A stretch of 64,000 bases of DNA from Nesterenkonia sedimenti (lineage in GTDB: Bacteria > Actinomycetota > Actinomycetes > Actinomycetales > Micrococcaceae). The notes beneath the pieces were generated by a model that worked only from the letters and a program-made list of their open reading frames with translations, did no database searches and was not told the origin of the DNA. Of the stretch, positions 36,812 to 44,017 are shown piece by piece. Both the position numbers and the translations under genes were made by a program. The first letter of the stretch is position 1. Every line of letters starts with the position of its first letter. The DNA is taken from the NCBI RefSeq assembly GCF_012641515.1, contig NZ_JABAHY010000005.1:62001-126000 (forward strand). Reading direction: 5' to 3'.

Positions 36812-37728
36812 CAAAAAGTGTGGGAGCAGACCACAGCCTGGCCGAACTGGCCACTGAAGGAATCGACGAACGCTACCGCGACCTCGACTCCCGAAGCACC
36901 CTGGGCGTCCTTGAGGCGATGAACGAGGCCGAGGCCGAGGTGCCCCGGGCCGTGAACCGGGCCCTGCCCCAGATCAGCCAATTGGTCGATGGTGTCGCCG
37001 CCCGGCTGCGCACCGGGGGACGGCTCATCTATCTCGGCGCCGGGACCTCCGGGCGGCTCGGCATCGTCGATGCCTCCGAATGCCCCCCGACCTTCTACAC
37101 CTCCCCGGAGACTATCCAGGCGCTGATCGCCGGCGGACGGGAGGCGGTGTTCTCTGCCGTGGAGGCAGCCGAGGACTCCCAGGAGGCCGGGGCCAAGGAT
37201 CTGGCCGAACTGCAGATCAGCAGCCGGGACGCCGTCGTCGGGATCGCTGCCTCAGGCCGGACACCCTATGTGCTCGGTGCCGTCCGGGCCGCAGCCGAGG
37301 TTGGGGCGCTGACCGGCGGTATCGCCTGTAATACCGGCTCCGAGCTCAGCGCGGCAGTCCAGTACCCCGTGGAGGTCGAGGTCGGCCCCGAGGTGCTGGC
37401 CGGTTCCACCAGGCTGAAGGCCGGTTCAGCCACCAAACAGGTGCTGAATATGATCTCCACTGCCGTGATGGTCCAGAACGGCAAGACCTACGGCAACCTC
37501 ATGGTGGATGTGGCCATCACCAATGCGAAACTCCGCGACCGCGGTGAGCGGCTGATCATGCGGATCACCGGATGTGACCGCAACCGGGCGAAACATGCTC
37601 TGCGGGACTCCGGGGACCGGGTGAAAGTCGCCGCAGTGATGCTCACCCGGGGCCTGGACCGAGAGGCCGCGGAGCTGGTTCTGCGCATGAATGACGAACG
37701 GTTAGCCCCTGCACTGGAGGCAAACTGA
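36808..37728 (+). CDS. murQ: N-acetylmuramic acid 6-phosphate etherase
   Basis: A 306-residue SIS-domain etherase that splits MurNAc-6P into GlcNAc-6P and D-lactate. The diagnostic block LIYLGAGTSGRLGIVDASEC is at about 73-92 with ECPPTF after it; IAASGRTPYVLGAV, CNTGSELSAAV, GSATKQVLNMIST and NGKTYGNLMVDV follow. The ATG overlaps the ATPase gene stop (ATGA). The product lactate can be taken by the D-lactate dehydrogenase-like enzyme of the same island, and the sugar by NagA then NagB. Confidence 0.96.
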   Translation: MTKSVGADHSLAELATEGIDERYRDLDSRSTLGVLEAMNEAEAEVPRAVNRALPQISQLVDGVAARLRTGGRLIYLGAGTSGRLGIVDASECPPTFYTSPETIQALIAGGREAVFSAVEAAEDSQEAGAKDLAELQISSRDAVVGIAASGRTPYVLGAVRAAAEVGALTGGIACNTGSELSAAVQYPVEVEVGPEVLAGSTRLKAGSATKQVLNMISTAVMVQNGKTYGNLMVDVAITNAKLRDRGERLIMRITGCDRNRAKHALRDSGDRVKVAAVMLTRGLDREAAELVLRMNDERLAPALEAN

Positions 37729-37731
37729 TCT

Positions 37732-38646
37732 ATGATCTCCAGCATGGCCTCCAGAAAGCGAAGCACCGGTGCCGAGCCTCTCGACCTGCCGACCGGGGTG
37801 ACCTTGGTCAGCCGGATCAACGGGCTGCTGCCAGACCTCCGCCCCTCCGAGCGGCGGGTGGCTGAAGCTGTGGTGGAGGATCCCGCCACTGTGGCTCGGG
37901 AGTCCATTACCACCCTGGCCCAGCGGTGCAATACCTCGGCACCGACAGTGGTGCGCTTCGCCAAACGGCTGGGCCTGCCCGGATACCCCCAGCTGAAACT
38001 GGCCCTGGCCAAAGAGGCCGGAATCGAGGAGGGCCGCAACTCCCGCGGACCGCTCTCGGGAGCATTGGATGCCAGCGACAGCCTGGAGGATGTGGTCTCC
38101 AAGATCGGTTACGCCGGCACCCGTGCCCTGGAGGAGACCGCCCAGATGCTCGACGTCGGCGCCCTGGAGAAGGCAGTGGACGCTGTGGTTTCCGCCCGCC
38201 GGATCGACCTGGTCGGCGTCGGCGCTGGTGCAGTGGCCGTACTGGACCTCGACCAGAAGCTCTCCCGGCTGGGCCTGGCGACCTTCCAGCATCCTGACCG
38301 GCATGGGGCGATGACGGCTGTCTCGCTGCGCGGGGAACAGGATGTGGTCATCGGGATCTCACATTCGGGCTCCACCTCCGATGTGCTGGCGCCTATCGAA
38401 TTGGCCCGCTCCCTGGGGGCGACCACTATCGGCATCACCAATCACCCCACCTCCCAGTTGGCCTCCACAGTGGATATCACCCTGTTGACCGCCTCCCGGG
38501 AGACCTCCTTCCGACCGGCGGCAATGGCCAGCCGGATCGCCCAGCTGATGGTCATCGACTGCCTGCTCACCGGGGTGGCCATGCGGGATATGGACTCCAC
38601 TCAGCAGGCCCTGGACGCCAGCTTCCGGGCAGTCGCCGACCTCTAG
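37732..38646 (+). CDS. murR: MurR/RpiR-family transcriptional regulator
   Basis: A 304-residue regulator with an N-terminal HTH_6 domain (about 20-100: RVAEAVVEDPATVARESITT, NTSAPTVVRFAKRLGLPGYP) and a C-terminal SIS sugar-phosphate domain (about 140-270: VGVGAGAVAV, IGISHSGSTSDVL). In E. coli the homologous MurR represses murQP and senses MurNAc-6P; here it ends the operon and probably controls it in the same way. It starts 3 nt after the murQ stop. Its stop overlaps by 4 nt with the stop of the serine hydrolase on the other strand. Confidence 0.88.
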   Translation: MISSMASRKRSTGAEPLDLPTGVTLVSRINGLLPDLRPSERRVAEAVVEDPATVARESITTLAQRCNTSAPTVVRFAKRLGLPGYPQLKLALAKEAGIEEGRNSRGPLSGALDASDSLEDVVSKIGYAGTRALEETAQMLDVGALEKAVDAVVSARRIDLVGVGAGAVAVLDLDQKLSRLGLATFQHPDRHGAMTAVSLRGEQDVVIGISHSGSTSDVLAPIELARSLGATTIGITNHPTSQLASTVDITLLTASRETSFRPAAMASRIAQLMVIDCLLTGVAMRDMDSTQQALDASFRAVADL

Positions 38647-39785
38647 GTGACAGCCCGGCGGGCAGTAGCGGCCACCGCCCGGCGCAGCGGCATCAGCATG
38701 AAGGCATCCCGATGCGGATGCACATTATTGGTTAGCAGCACCACCACGAGGTCGTCGATGGGATCGATCACCAGCGAGGTGCCCACAAAACCGGTATGCC
38801 CCAGCACCTGAGTATCCCCGGTGCCCATAAACCCGAATTGACCCATCCGCAGACCCATCGACTGGTTATAGCCGACCCGCTCATGCTCTGCGGCACTGAG
38901 CGTCCCAGTGGACAGCAGCTGGCGTCCTGCAGGGCTCAGAACACCAGCCGAACCAGTGCGGATCTCCTCACCGAGCCGGAAGATATCTGCCGCCGTGGAG
39001 AACAGCCCCGCATTGCCGGAACCGCCCAGGGCGCCGGCCGCCTCATCGTGGACCTCGCCGACCACCAGGCCCCGTCCGGTGGTGGTGTCATATTCGGTGG
39101 CGGCCACCGGCAGTCCCGGCTGCGGGGTATAGGAGGTCGACTCCATCCCCAGGGGACCGGTGACAGTTTCAGCGATCAGTTCTGGAAGCTGCAATCCGGT
39201 GATCCGCTCCAGGGCAAGCCCCAGAGTCATGAACCCCACACAGGAGTAGACATGGCTCTCACCGGGGGTGCGCTCCAGCGGCCGGCTGAGCAGATAGGCC
39301 GCCCGGTCATCGCGGCCGCCGGGCACAGTCCAGGGCCGGGCCACTGAGGAGAGCCCCGAGGTGTGGTTCAGCAGATGCCGGATCAGAACATGCCGTCGCG
39401 AGAGAGGAGAGGTGGCGGCGTCGTCGTCGGTTTCAAACTCGGGGAGGTATTCCACCACGGGGGCGTCTAAGTCCAAGCTGCCGCGCTGGTGCTGCACCAT
39501 AGCCGCGACGGCAACTGCCACTTTGGTCAATGAGGCGATATCCCAGAGCTCCTCGGAGCTCACCGCTCGCTGTTGCGAGGCGGGAAGGAGACTGCCGTCC
39601 TGGTCGAAGAGCACCGACATCCCGGCGTGCTGATGGCTGAGGATCTCCCCGCGGTGGGCGATCAGGGCCTCCGCGCCCGGGGCAGCGCAGGGCAGCTCGC
39701 CATCCTTCCGAGGGGCGCCACCGGCCTCCGCGGCAGTCCTGGTCGCCTCGGCCAGCAGCTGTTCCAGTTCCTCATCAAGCGTCAT
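38643..39785 (-). CDS. Serine beta-lactamase-like hydrolase, possibly an AmiE-like MurNAc-peptide amidase
   Basis: A 380-residue class C beta-lactamase/penicillin-binding fold enzyme. The nucleophile is S85 in SLTK (85-88), the second motif is Y180-S-C, and the third is H-T-G in LGHTGFVG. HLLNHTSGL is the usual surface loop. The Cys in place of the common Asn of YxN is a deviation. It has no signal peptide, so it is not a periplasmic beta-lactamase. In Bacillus the muropeptide cluster includes AmiE of this fold, which removes peptides from MurNAc; this gene next to the MurR gene may do so in the cytoplasm. An esterase role is the alternative. A TACTAT box lies 8 nt before the start. Confidence 0.7.
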   Translation of the reverse strand: MTLDEELEQLLAEATRTAAEAGGAPRKDGELPCAAPGAEALIAHRGEILSHQHAGMSVLFDQDGSLLPASQQRAVSSEELWDIASLTKVAVAVAAMVQHQRGSLDLDAPVVEYLPEFETDDDAATSPLSRRHVLIRHLLNHTSGLSSVARPWTVPGGRDDRAAYLLSRPLERTPGESHVYSCVGFMTLGLALERITGLQLPELIAETVTGPLGMESTSYTPQPGLPVAATEYDTTTGRGLVVGEVHDEAAGALGGSGNAGLFSTAADIFRLGEEIRTGSAGVLSPAGRQLLSTGTLSAAEHERVGYNQSMGLRMGQFGFMGTGDTQVLGHTGFVGTSLVIDPIDDLVVVLLTNNVHPHRDAFMLMPLRRAVAATARRAVT

Positions 39786-39793
39786 CCTGACCC

Positions 39794-39840
39794 ATAGTAC
39801 GGCCCGTCACCCCAGGTCACCGGGACCCGGCACGTAGGAT
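39794..39840. promoter_or_regulatory. Divergent promoters of the serine hydrolase and nagB
   Basis: The minus-strand -10 box TACTAT (39799-39794) is 8 nt from the hydrolase start. The plus-strand box TAGGAT (39835-39840) gives nagB a leader of about 40 nt, which ends in a GGGGGAGGGAG ribosome site. No clear operator was recognised. Confidence 0.4.
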
Positions 39841-39886
39841 GGCAGTATCAACGATTCCCGCCGGTTTCTGCGGGGGAGGGAGCTGA

Positions 39887-40660
39887 ATGCAGGTCGTCAT
39901 CTTCGCCGACGCGCAGGCCGCCGGAGCCTATGGAGCCGGACTCATCAATGACCGGCTCGAGCGCGGGGCACTCAATGTCCTCGGCGTGGCCACCGGATCC
40001 TCCCCGGTGCCGCTCTACCAGGCATTGGCGGCTGATCCCCACCCCCGGTTGACCGGACTGACTGCCTTCGCCCTGGATGAATACGTCGGCCTGCCCAAGG
40101 AGCACCCGGAGAGCTACGACTCGGTGATCGACCGGAAGGTGCGTCGGCCCCTGGGCCTGGACCCCGCCCGGGTCCACGTCCCCGATGCCGACCCCGAACG
40201 GCTGGAGACCGCCGGTGAACGCTATGAGCAGCGGATCGCCGAGGCCGGCGGGGTGGACTTACAGATCCTGGGCATCGGAGCCACCGGCCATATCGGGTTC
40301 AATGAGCCGACCTCCTCGCTGGCCTCCAGGACCCGGCTGAAGACTCTGGCCCCGGCCACCCGGGCGGATAACGCCCGCTTCTTCGACTCCGAGGATGAGG
40401 TGCCGGTGCACTGCATCACCCAGGGGATCGGCACCATTCTCGACGCCGGGGAAGTCCTGCTGCTGGCCCAGGGGGAGCAGAAGGCCAGGGCCGTGGCCCA
40501 AGCAGTGGAGGGCCCCATCAGCAGTATGTGTCCGGCATCGGCCCTGCAGTTGCACCGGAAGGCCACCCTCCTTTTGGATGAGGCGGCGGCATCCCAGCTG
40601 GAATACACCGACTACTACCGGTTCGTGCACCAGAACCGCCCCGATTGGCAGCGCCCCTAG
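39887..40660 (+). CDS. nagB: Glucosamine-6-phosphate deaminase
   Basis: A 257-residue NagB, converting GlcN-6P to fructose-6P plus ammonia. Conserved blocks are GVATGSSPVPLYQAL (phosphate loop), TAFALDEYVGLP with the catalytic Asp, LGIGATGHIGFNEPTSSL with the general-base region, and GPISSMCPASALQLH. The hexameric allosteric tail of E. coli NagB is absent, as in other Gram-positive forms. The ribosome site is strong. It precedes nagA by 4 nt, so both form a nagBA operon that completes amino-sugar breakdown. Confidence 0.95.
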   Translation: MQVVIFADAQAAGAYGAGLINDRLERGALNVLGVATGSSPVPLYQALAADPHPRLTGLTAFALDEYVGLPKEHPESYDSVIDRKVRRPLGLDPARVHVPDADPERLETAGERYEQRIAEAGGVDLQILGIGATGHIGFNEPTSSLASRTRLKTLAPATRADNARFFDSEDEVPVHCITQGIGTILDAGEVLLLAQGEQKARAVAQAVEGPISSMCPASALQLHRKATLLLDEAAASQLEYTDYYRFVHQNRPDWQRP

Positions 40661-40664
40661 ACCC

Positions 40665-41816
40665 ATGCTGATCTCCGCGGAACGGGGCCTGACCCCTGAT
40701 GGCCGATTGGAACCGCTCTGGCTGCGGATCCAGGACGGACGCATCGCTGAATCCGGCACAGGAACACCGCCGGGGCCGGCGGATCTCCACCACAGCCACG
40801 GAGTGCTCAGCCCCGGATTCGTGGACGTGCACTGTCACGGCGGAGGAGGCGCAGACTTCACCCAGGGGGCCGAGGGCGCCCGGACCGTACGCTCCACCCA
40901 CCTGGCACAGGGCACGACGACGATGCTCGCCTCACTGGTCAGCGCACCCCAGGATGTGCTCCTCGAGCAGATCAAGGAGCTGAAACCCCTGGTGGACTCC
41001 GGGGAACTGGCCGGAGTGCATCTGGAAGGCCCCTGGCTGGCCCCCGGCCGCAGCGGAGCTCATGACCCCGAGGTCCTGACCAACCCCGAGACCGCAGCAG
41101 CCGAGCAGCTGTTGGGGCAGGGGGCCATCAGAATGGTGACTATTGCCCCTGAACTGCCGGGGGCTCTCGAGACCATCAGCGCAGTCAGCTCTGCGGGCGC
41201 GGTTGCGGCAGTGGGCCATACTGATGCCGACTACCGGCAGACCCAAGACGCCCTCGCCGCCGGCGCCACTGCCGGAACCCATCTCTTCAACGCGATGGCG
41301 GGGCTGCACCACCGGGAGCCGGGCCCCATCCCCGCACTGCTGGAGGCCGGGGCCTGGTTGGAGCTGATCGCCGATGGCGTCCACCTCCACCCGGCGGTGC
41401 TGGATATGGTCTTTACCACTGCCCCGGAGAAGACGGTTCTGGTCTCAGATGCCATGGCGGCATCCGGTATCGGCGACGGCGACTACACCCTCGGCGGTCT
41501 CGAGGTCCGCGTTGCCGATGGCGAGGCGCGACTGCGGGGCCCCGATGGCGCAGTCGGGGCCATCGCCGGATCCACCCTGAGCCTCTCCGCAGCTCTACGC
41601 CACAGCGTGCTGGAGGCAGGGGTCCCCACTGCTCAGGCCCTGCAGGCTGCAACGGCCCATCCGGCCCGGATGATCGGGCTGAGCGATACCGGGGCGCTCT
41701 CCCCGGGAAACCGGGCTGATCTCGTCCTTCTGAATGACCAGCTCCTGGTCGAAGGCGTTATGCGTGCAGGTCAGTGGGTATCCGATGGCCAGGGCAATAC
41801 TGACCCTGGGTTATGA
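40665..41816 (+). CDS. nagA: N-acetylglucosamine-6-phosphate deacetylase
   Basis: A 383-residue metal-dependent deacetylase that makes GlcN-6P and acetate from GlcNAc-6P. It shows the metal motif GFVDVHCHGGGGADF, HLEGPWLAPGRSGAH with the metal Glu, GHTDADYRQT, GTHLFNAMAGLHHREPG and the catalytic Asp in VLVSDAMAASG. The ATG at 40665 follows the nagB stop by 4 nt; the open frame extends upstream but only as antisense-like overlap with nagB. It joins the flux from MurQ and from the GlcNAc kinases. Confidence 0.94.
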   Translation: MLISAERGLTPDGRLEPLWLRIQDGRIAESGTGTPPGPADLHHSHGVLSPGFVDVHCHGGGGADFTQGAEGARTVRSTHLAQGTTTMLASLVSAPQDVLLEQIKELKPLVDSGELAGVHLEGPWLAPGRSGAHDPEVLTNPETAAAEQLLGQGAIRMVTIAPELPGALETISAVSSAGAVAAVGHTDADYRQTQDALAAGATAGTHLFNAMAGLHHREPGPIPALLEAGAWLELIADGVHLHPAVLDMVFTTAPEKTVLVSDAMAASGIGDGDYTLGGLEVRVADGEARLRGPDGAVGAIAGSTLSLSAALRHSVLEAGVPTAQALQAATAHPARMIGLSDTGALSPGNRADLVLLNDQLLVEGVMRAGQWVSDGQGNTDPGL

Positions 41817-41841
41817 GGTGGATCACAGGTAGGCTGACCGC

Positions 41842-42229
41842 ATGTCATCACCGTTGTACTCCTGGTTGGCCGCGGAGCTGATCGGAACTTTCATCCTGGT
41901 GCTGGGCGGTTGCGGTGCTGCTGGCGGAGTTCGTGCTGACCTTCCTATTCCTGTTGGTCATCCTCGGCGCGACTGACAGCCGGGCTCCGGCAGGTTTCGC
42001 CCCCATCGCCATCGGGCTTGCTCTGACCCTGATCCACCTGGTCTCCATTCCGATTTCCAATACCTCGGTCAACCCCGCCCGCTCATTGGCAGTGGCCTGG
42101 TTCAGCCCGGAGGCACTGGGGCAGGTGTGGGTCTTCCTCCTGGCGCCCCTGGCCGGGGCAGCAGTGGCGGGGCTGGTCTATAAGTACCTCTTCCCCAACA
42201 CAGAAGAGGTTGTGTTGGAGCGGGACTAG
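41842..42229 (+). pseudogene. Aquaporin (MIP family) remnant with internal deletion
   Basis: The ATG at 41842 opens [25 protein letters not shown], the first helix of an AqpZ-like channel. Near 41910 the sequence jumps, one frame away, to [20 protein letters not shown], the fourth helix, and continues through [19 protein letters not shown] (second NPA box) to the C-terminus at 42229. About 90-100 residues, including the first NPA box, are missing and the frame is lost. The promoter box TAGGCT (41830-41835), 6 nt before the ATG, is intact, which suggests recent loss. Confidence 0.85.
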
Positions 42230-42236
42230 ACCGGCG

Positions 42237-42242
42237 TAGGGT
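42237..42242 (+). promoter_or_regulatory. -10 box TAGGGT of the first GNAT gene of the pair
   Basis: TAGGGT ends 7 nt before the GTG at 42250 and there is no ribosome site, so a leaderless message is likely. Confidence 0.4.
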
Positions 42243-42249
42243 TGATCGG

Positions 42250-42849
42250 GTGAGTACAGAAGAATTCGCCGCCACCCCCGTCCTTGAGCACCGTCTGGTC
42301 CGTTTGGTTCCCCTGGAGCCGGCCCATGAGCAGGAGCTGATTGCTGCTGCCAGTATCGGCGAACTCTGGAAAACCTGGTATCTGCGACATGTGCCTGCCC
42401 CTGATGCCATGGGTAAGGAGATCGCCCGGCTGCTCGATCAGCAGCAGCAGGGCAAACAGGCTCCCTATGCGGTGACCGATCCCGCCAGCGGTAAGGCCCT
42501 GGGCGTGACCACCTTCATGAACCTGGACGCAACGAATAAGCGCCTGGAGATCGGCAGCACCTGGCTGGGCCGGGAAGCCCAGGGCACCGGCATCAACCTC
42601 GCGATGAAATACCTCATGCTGCAGCGGGCCTTCGAAGTACTCGACTGCAATGCGGTGGAGCTGCGCACCCATTGGCATAACCACCAGTCCCGGGCCGCGA
42701 TCGCCAAACTGGGGGCCAAACAGGACGGTGTGCTACGCAATCACATTCTCTTCCCCGACGGGCATATTCGGGACACCGTGGTCTTCTCCATCCTCAACAC
42801 GGAATGGCCCTCGGTCCGCAACGGTCTGAACCACCGTCTGGAGGCATAA
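42250..42849 (+). CDS. GNAT-family N-acetyltransferase (RimJ/RimL-like)
   Basis: A 199-residue acetyltransferase of the RimJ/RimL branch: LEHRLVRLVPLEPAH at the start, IGSTWLGREAQGTGINLAMKY as the acetyl-CoA loop, and ELRTHWHNHQSRAAIAKLGA as the conserved N..S..A..KLG segment. The target is not predictable. The GTG start is leaderless. The stop TAA overlaps the ATG of the next GNAT by 1 nt, so the two are a coupled pair. Confidence 0.85.
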   Translation: MSTEEFAATPVLEHRLVRLVPLEPAHEQELIAAASIGELWKTWYLRHVPAPDAMGKEIARLLDQQQQGKQAPYAVTDPASGKALGVTTFMNLDATNKRLEIGSTWLGREAQGTGINLAMKYLMLQRAFEVLDCNAVELRTHWHNHQSRAAIAKLGAKQDGVLRNHILFPDGHIRDTVVFSILNTEWPSVRNGLNHRLEA

Positions 42850-43364
42850 TGCTGACCTCACGGCTGCGCCTGCGGGCCCCGGATGAGGGGGATATCGACT
42901 TCGTCGTCGATATGTACTCCCGCTATGAGGTGGTCCGCTATATCGGTAGAGGTGAGGTGCAGACCACCCGTGAAGAGGCCGCCGAGCGGATCCAGCGCTA
43001 CCGCTCCCAGTTCGGTCCCAGCGCAGGAGTCTGGCTGATCGAGGAACAGAACACCGACGACGACGCGGCAGTGGGTTTCGCACTGCTGAAGCCGATTCCC
43101 TTCTCTGAGGGGATCGAAGGCGAGCAGGATGTCGAGATCGGCTGGCATCTGCACCCCCGGGCCTGGGGTAAGGGATATGCCTCCGAGGCGGCCCAGGCTT
43201 TGGTCGATCATGCCCGAGCGCAGGGGCTGAAGCAGCTGGTGGCGGTCACCCACGCTGATAATGCTGCCTCCCAGGCTGTGGCGGCCCGGCTGGGCATGAC
43301 CCACCAGGACTCCACCGACCGCTACTACAACACCACCTGCGAACTCTTCACCCTCGACCTCTGA
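42849..43364 (+). CDS. GNAT-family N-acetyltransferase
   Basis: A 171-residue acetyltransferase: TSRLRLRAPDEGDIDFV start, VEIGWHLHPRAWGKGYASEAAQ acetyl-CoA loop region and HADNAASQAVAARLGMTHQ end region, the RimL/YdaF-like pattern. The ATG at 42849 begins within the TAA of the preceding gene; a longer frame upstream only reads through that gene. A second acetyltransferase in tandem suggests a shared, unknown substrate class or specificity divergence after duplication, though the two sequences are not close. Confidence 0.83.
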   Translation: MLTSRLRLRAPDEGDIDFVVDMYSRYEVVRYIGRGEVQTTREEAAERIQRYRSQFGPSAGVWLIEEQNTDDDAAVGFALLKPIPFSEGIEGEQDVEIGWHLHPRAWGKGYASEAAQALVDHARAQGLKQLVAVTHADNAASQAVAARLGMTHQDSTDRYYNTTCELFTLDL

Positions 43365-43380
43365 GCCCTATTGAACTTGC

Positions 43381-43401
43381 GTATCCTCCGAAGGATACTT
43401 T
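43381..43401. promoter_or_regulatory. Toxin-antitoxin autoregulatory palindrome and -10 region
   Basis: A perfect inverted repeat GTATCCT-CCGA-AGGATAC spans 43381-43398, 7 nt before the antitoxin ATG. GATACT/TACTTT at 43394-43401 inside and after it can serve as the -10 box, with TTGAAC near 43373 as the -35. The arrangement fits repression of the operon by the antitoxin or the complex. Confidence 0.55.
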
Positions 43402-43405
43402 AAGT

Positions 43406-43663
43406 ATGACTATGACTACCATCAAGGTGTCGCGCGAGACTCGTGACTTGCTCAAGGAGCAGGCTGCTGCCCAGCACATCCCAATGGATAGTTACCTGCG
43501 AAAGCTCGCGGAGGATGCCGAACGAGAGGCGCGGTGGGCGCGACTGGGGGAGGCCATCGCCAACACTTCTGCAGAAGATATGGAGAGCTGGCGCCAGGAG
43601 GCTCGTGAATGGGACCGCTTGGCTGGAGACGGTTTAGAGAATCTGAATGACGACTATGCCTGA
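43406..43663 (+). CDS. Type II antitoxin (ribbon-helix-helix-like)
   Basis: An 85-residue acidic protein. The N-terminus TTIKVSRETRDLLKEQAAAQ looks like the beta strand and first helix of a ribbon-helix-helix DNA-binding domain, followed by PMDSYLRKLA as the second helix. The C-terminal half is acidic and Trp-rich, as expected for a toxin-neutralising tail. It ends 17 nt inside the toxin gene. The operator palindrome directly before its start fits autoregulation. An alternative start is the ATG two codons later. Confidence 0.8.
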   Translation: MTMTTIKVSRETRDLLKEQAAAQHIPMDSYLRKLAEDAEREARWARLGEAIANTSAEDMESWRQEAREWDRLAGDGLENLNDDYA

Positions 43664-43988
43664 TCCGCAGCCCGGCGAACTATGGTGGGCCTATCTGGAT
43701 CCAGCGGTCGGATGTGAGCAAGGTGGGCGCCGACCAATTGTGGTGATTTCCAGTAGGAGGTATCTCAAAACTGTGGACACTTTGCTGATCAGTGTCCCGG
43801 TCACTTCGGTTGATCGTGGGTGGCCCAACCATGTCCCACTTACCGGTCAGTCTGATGTGGTCGGATGGGCGGTGACCGAGCAGCCTCGGGTATTGAGCAG
43901 GGATAGGCTCAGTACCCCAGCCGGACAGGTTTCAACGGAGTGCCTGAAATTGATCCGCCAATGGGTGCATGAATCAGTCAGCGACTGA
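43647..43988 (+). CDS. PemK/MazF-family mRNA interferase toxin
   Basis: A 113-residue MazF/PemK-fold toxin: PGELWWAYLDPAVGCEQGGR with the conserved G-x-E-Q-x-G-x-R-P start, PIVVISS, SVPVTS, and the C-terminal TEQPRVLSRDRL segment containing the second conserved region. It should cleave single-stranded RNA at short sites and is held inactive by the antitoxin encoded upstream with a 17-nt overlap. Codon use and composition are less GC-rich than in neighbouring genes, consistent with horizontal transfer. Confidence 0.88.
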   Translation: MTTMPDPQPGELWWAYLDPAVGCEQGGRRPIVVISSRRYLKTVDTLLISVPVTSVDRGWPNHVPLTGQSDVVGWAVTEQPRVLSRDRLSTPAGQVSTECLKLIRQWVHESVSD

Positions 43989-44017
43989 TGTCCTGGCCAC
44001 CATGACAGGATGGCTTC

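Noticed and set aside
38643-39785. Antibiotic-resistance beta-lactamase
   Set aside because: There is no signal peptide, the YxN motif is changed to Y-S-C, and the neighbours are amino-sugar genes.
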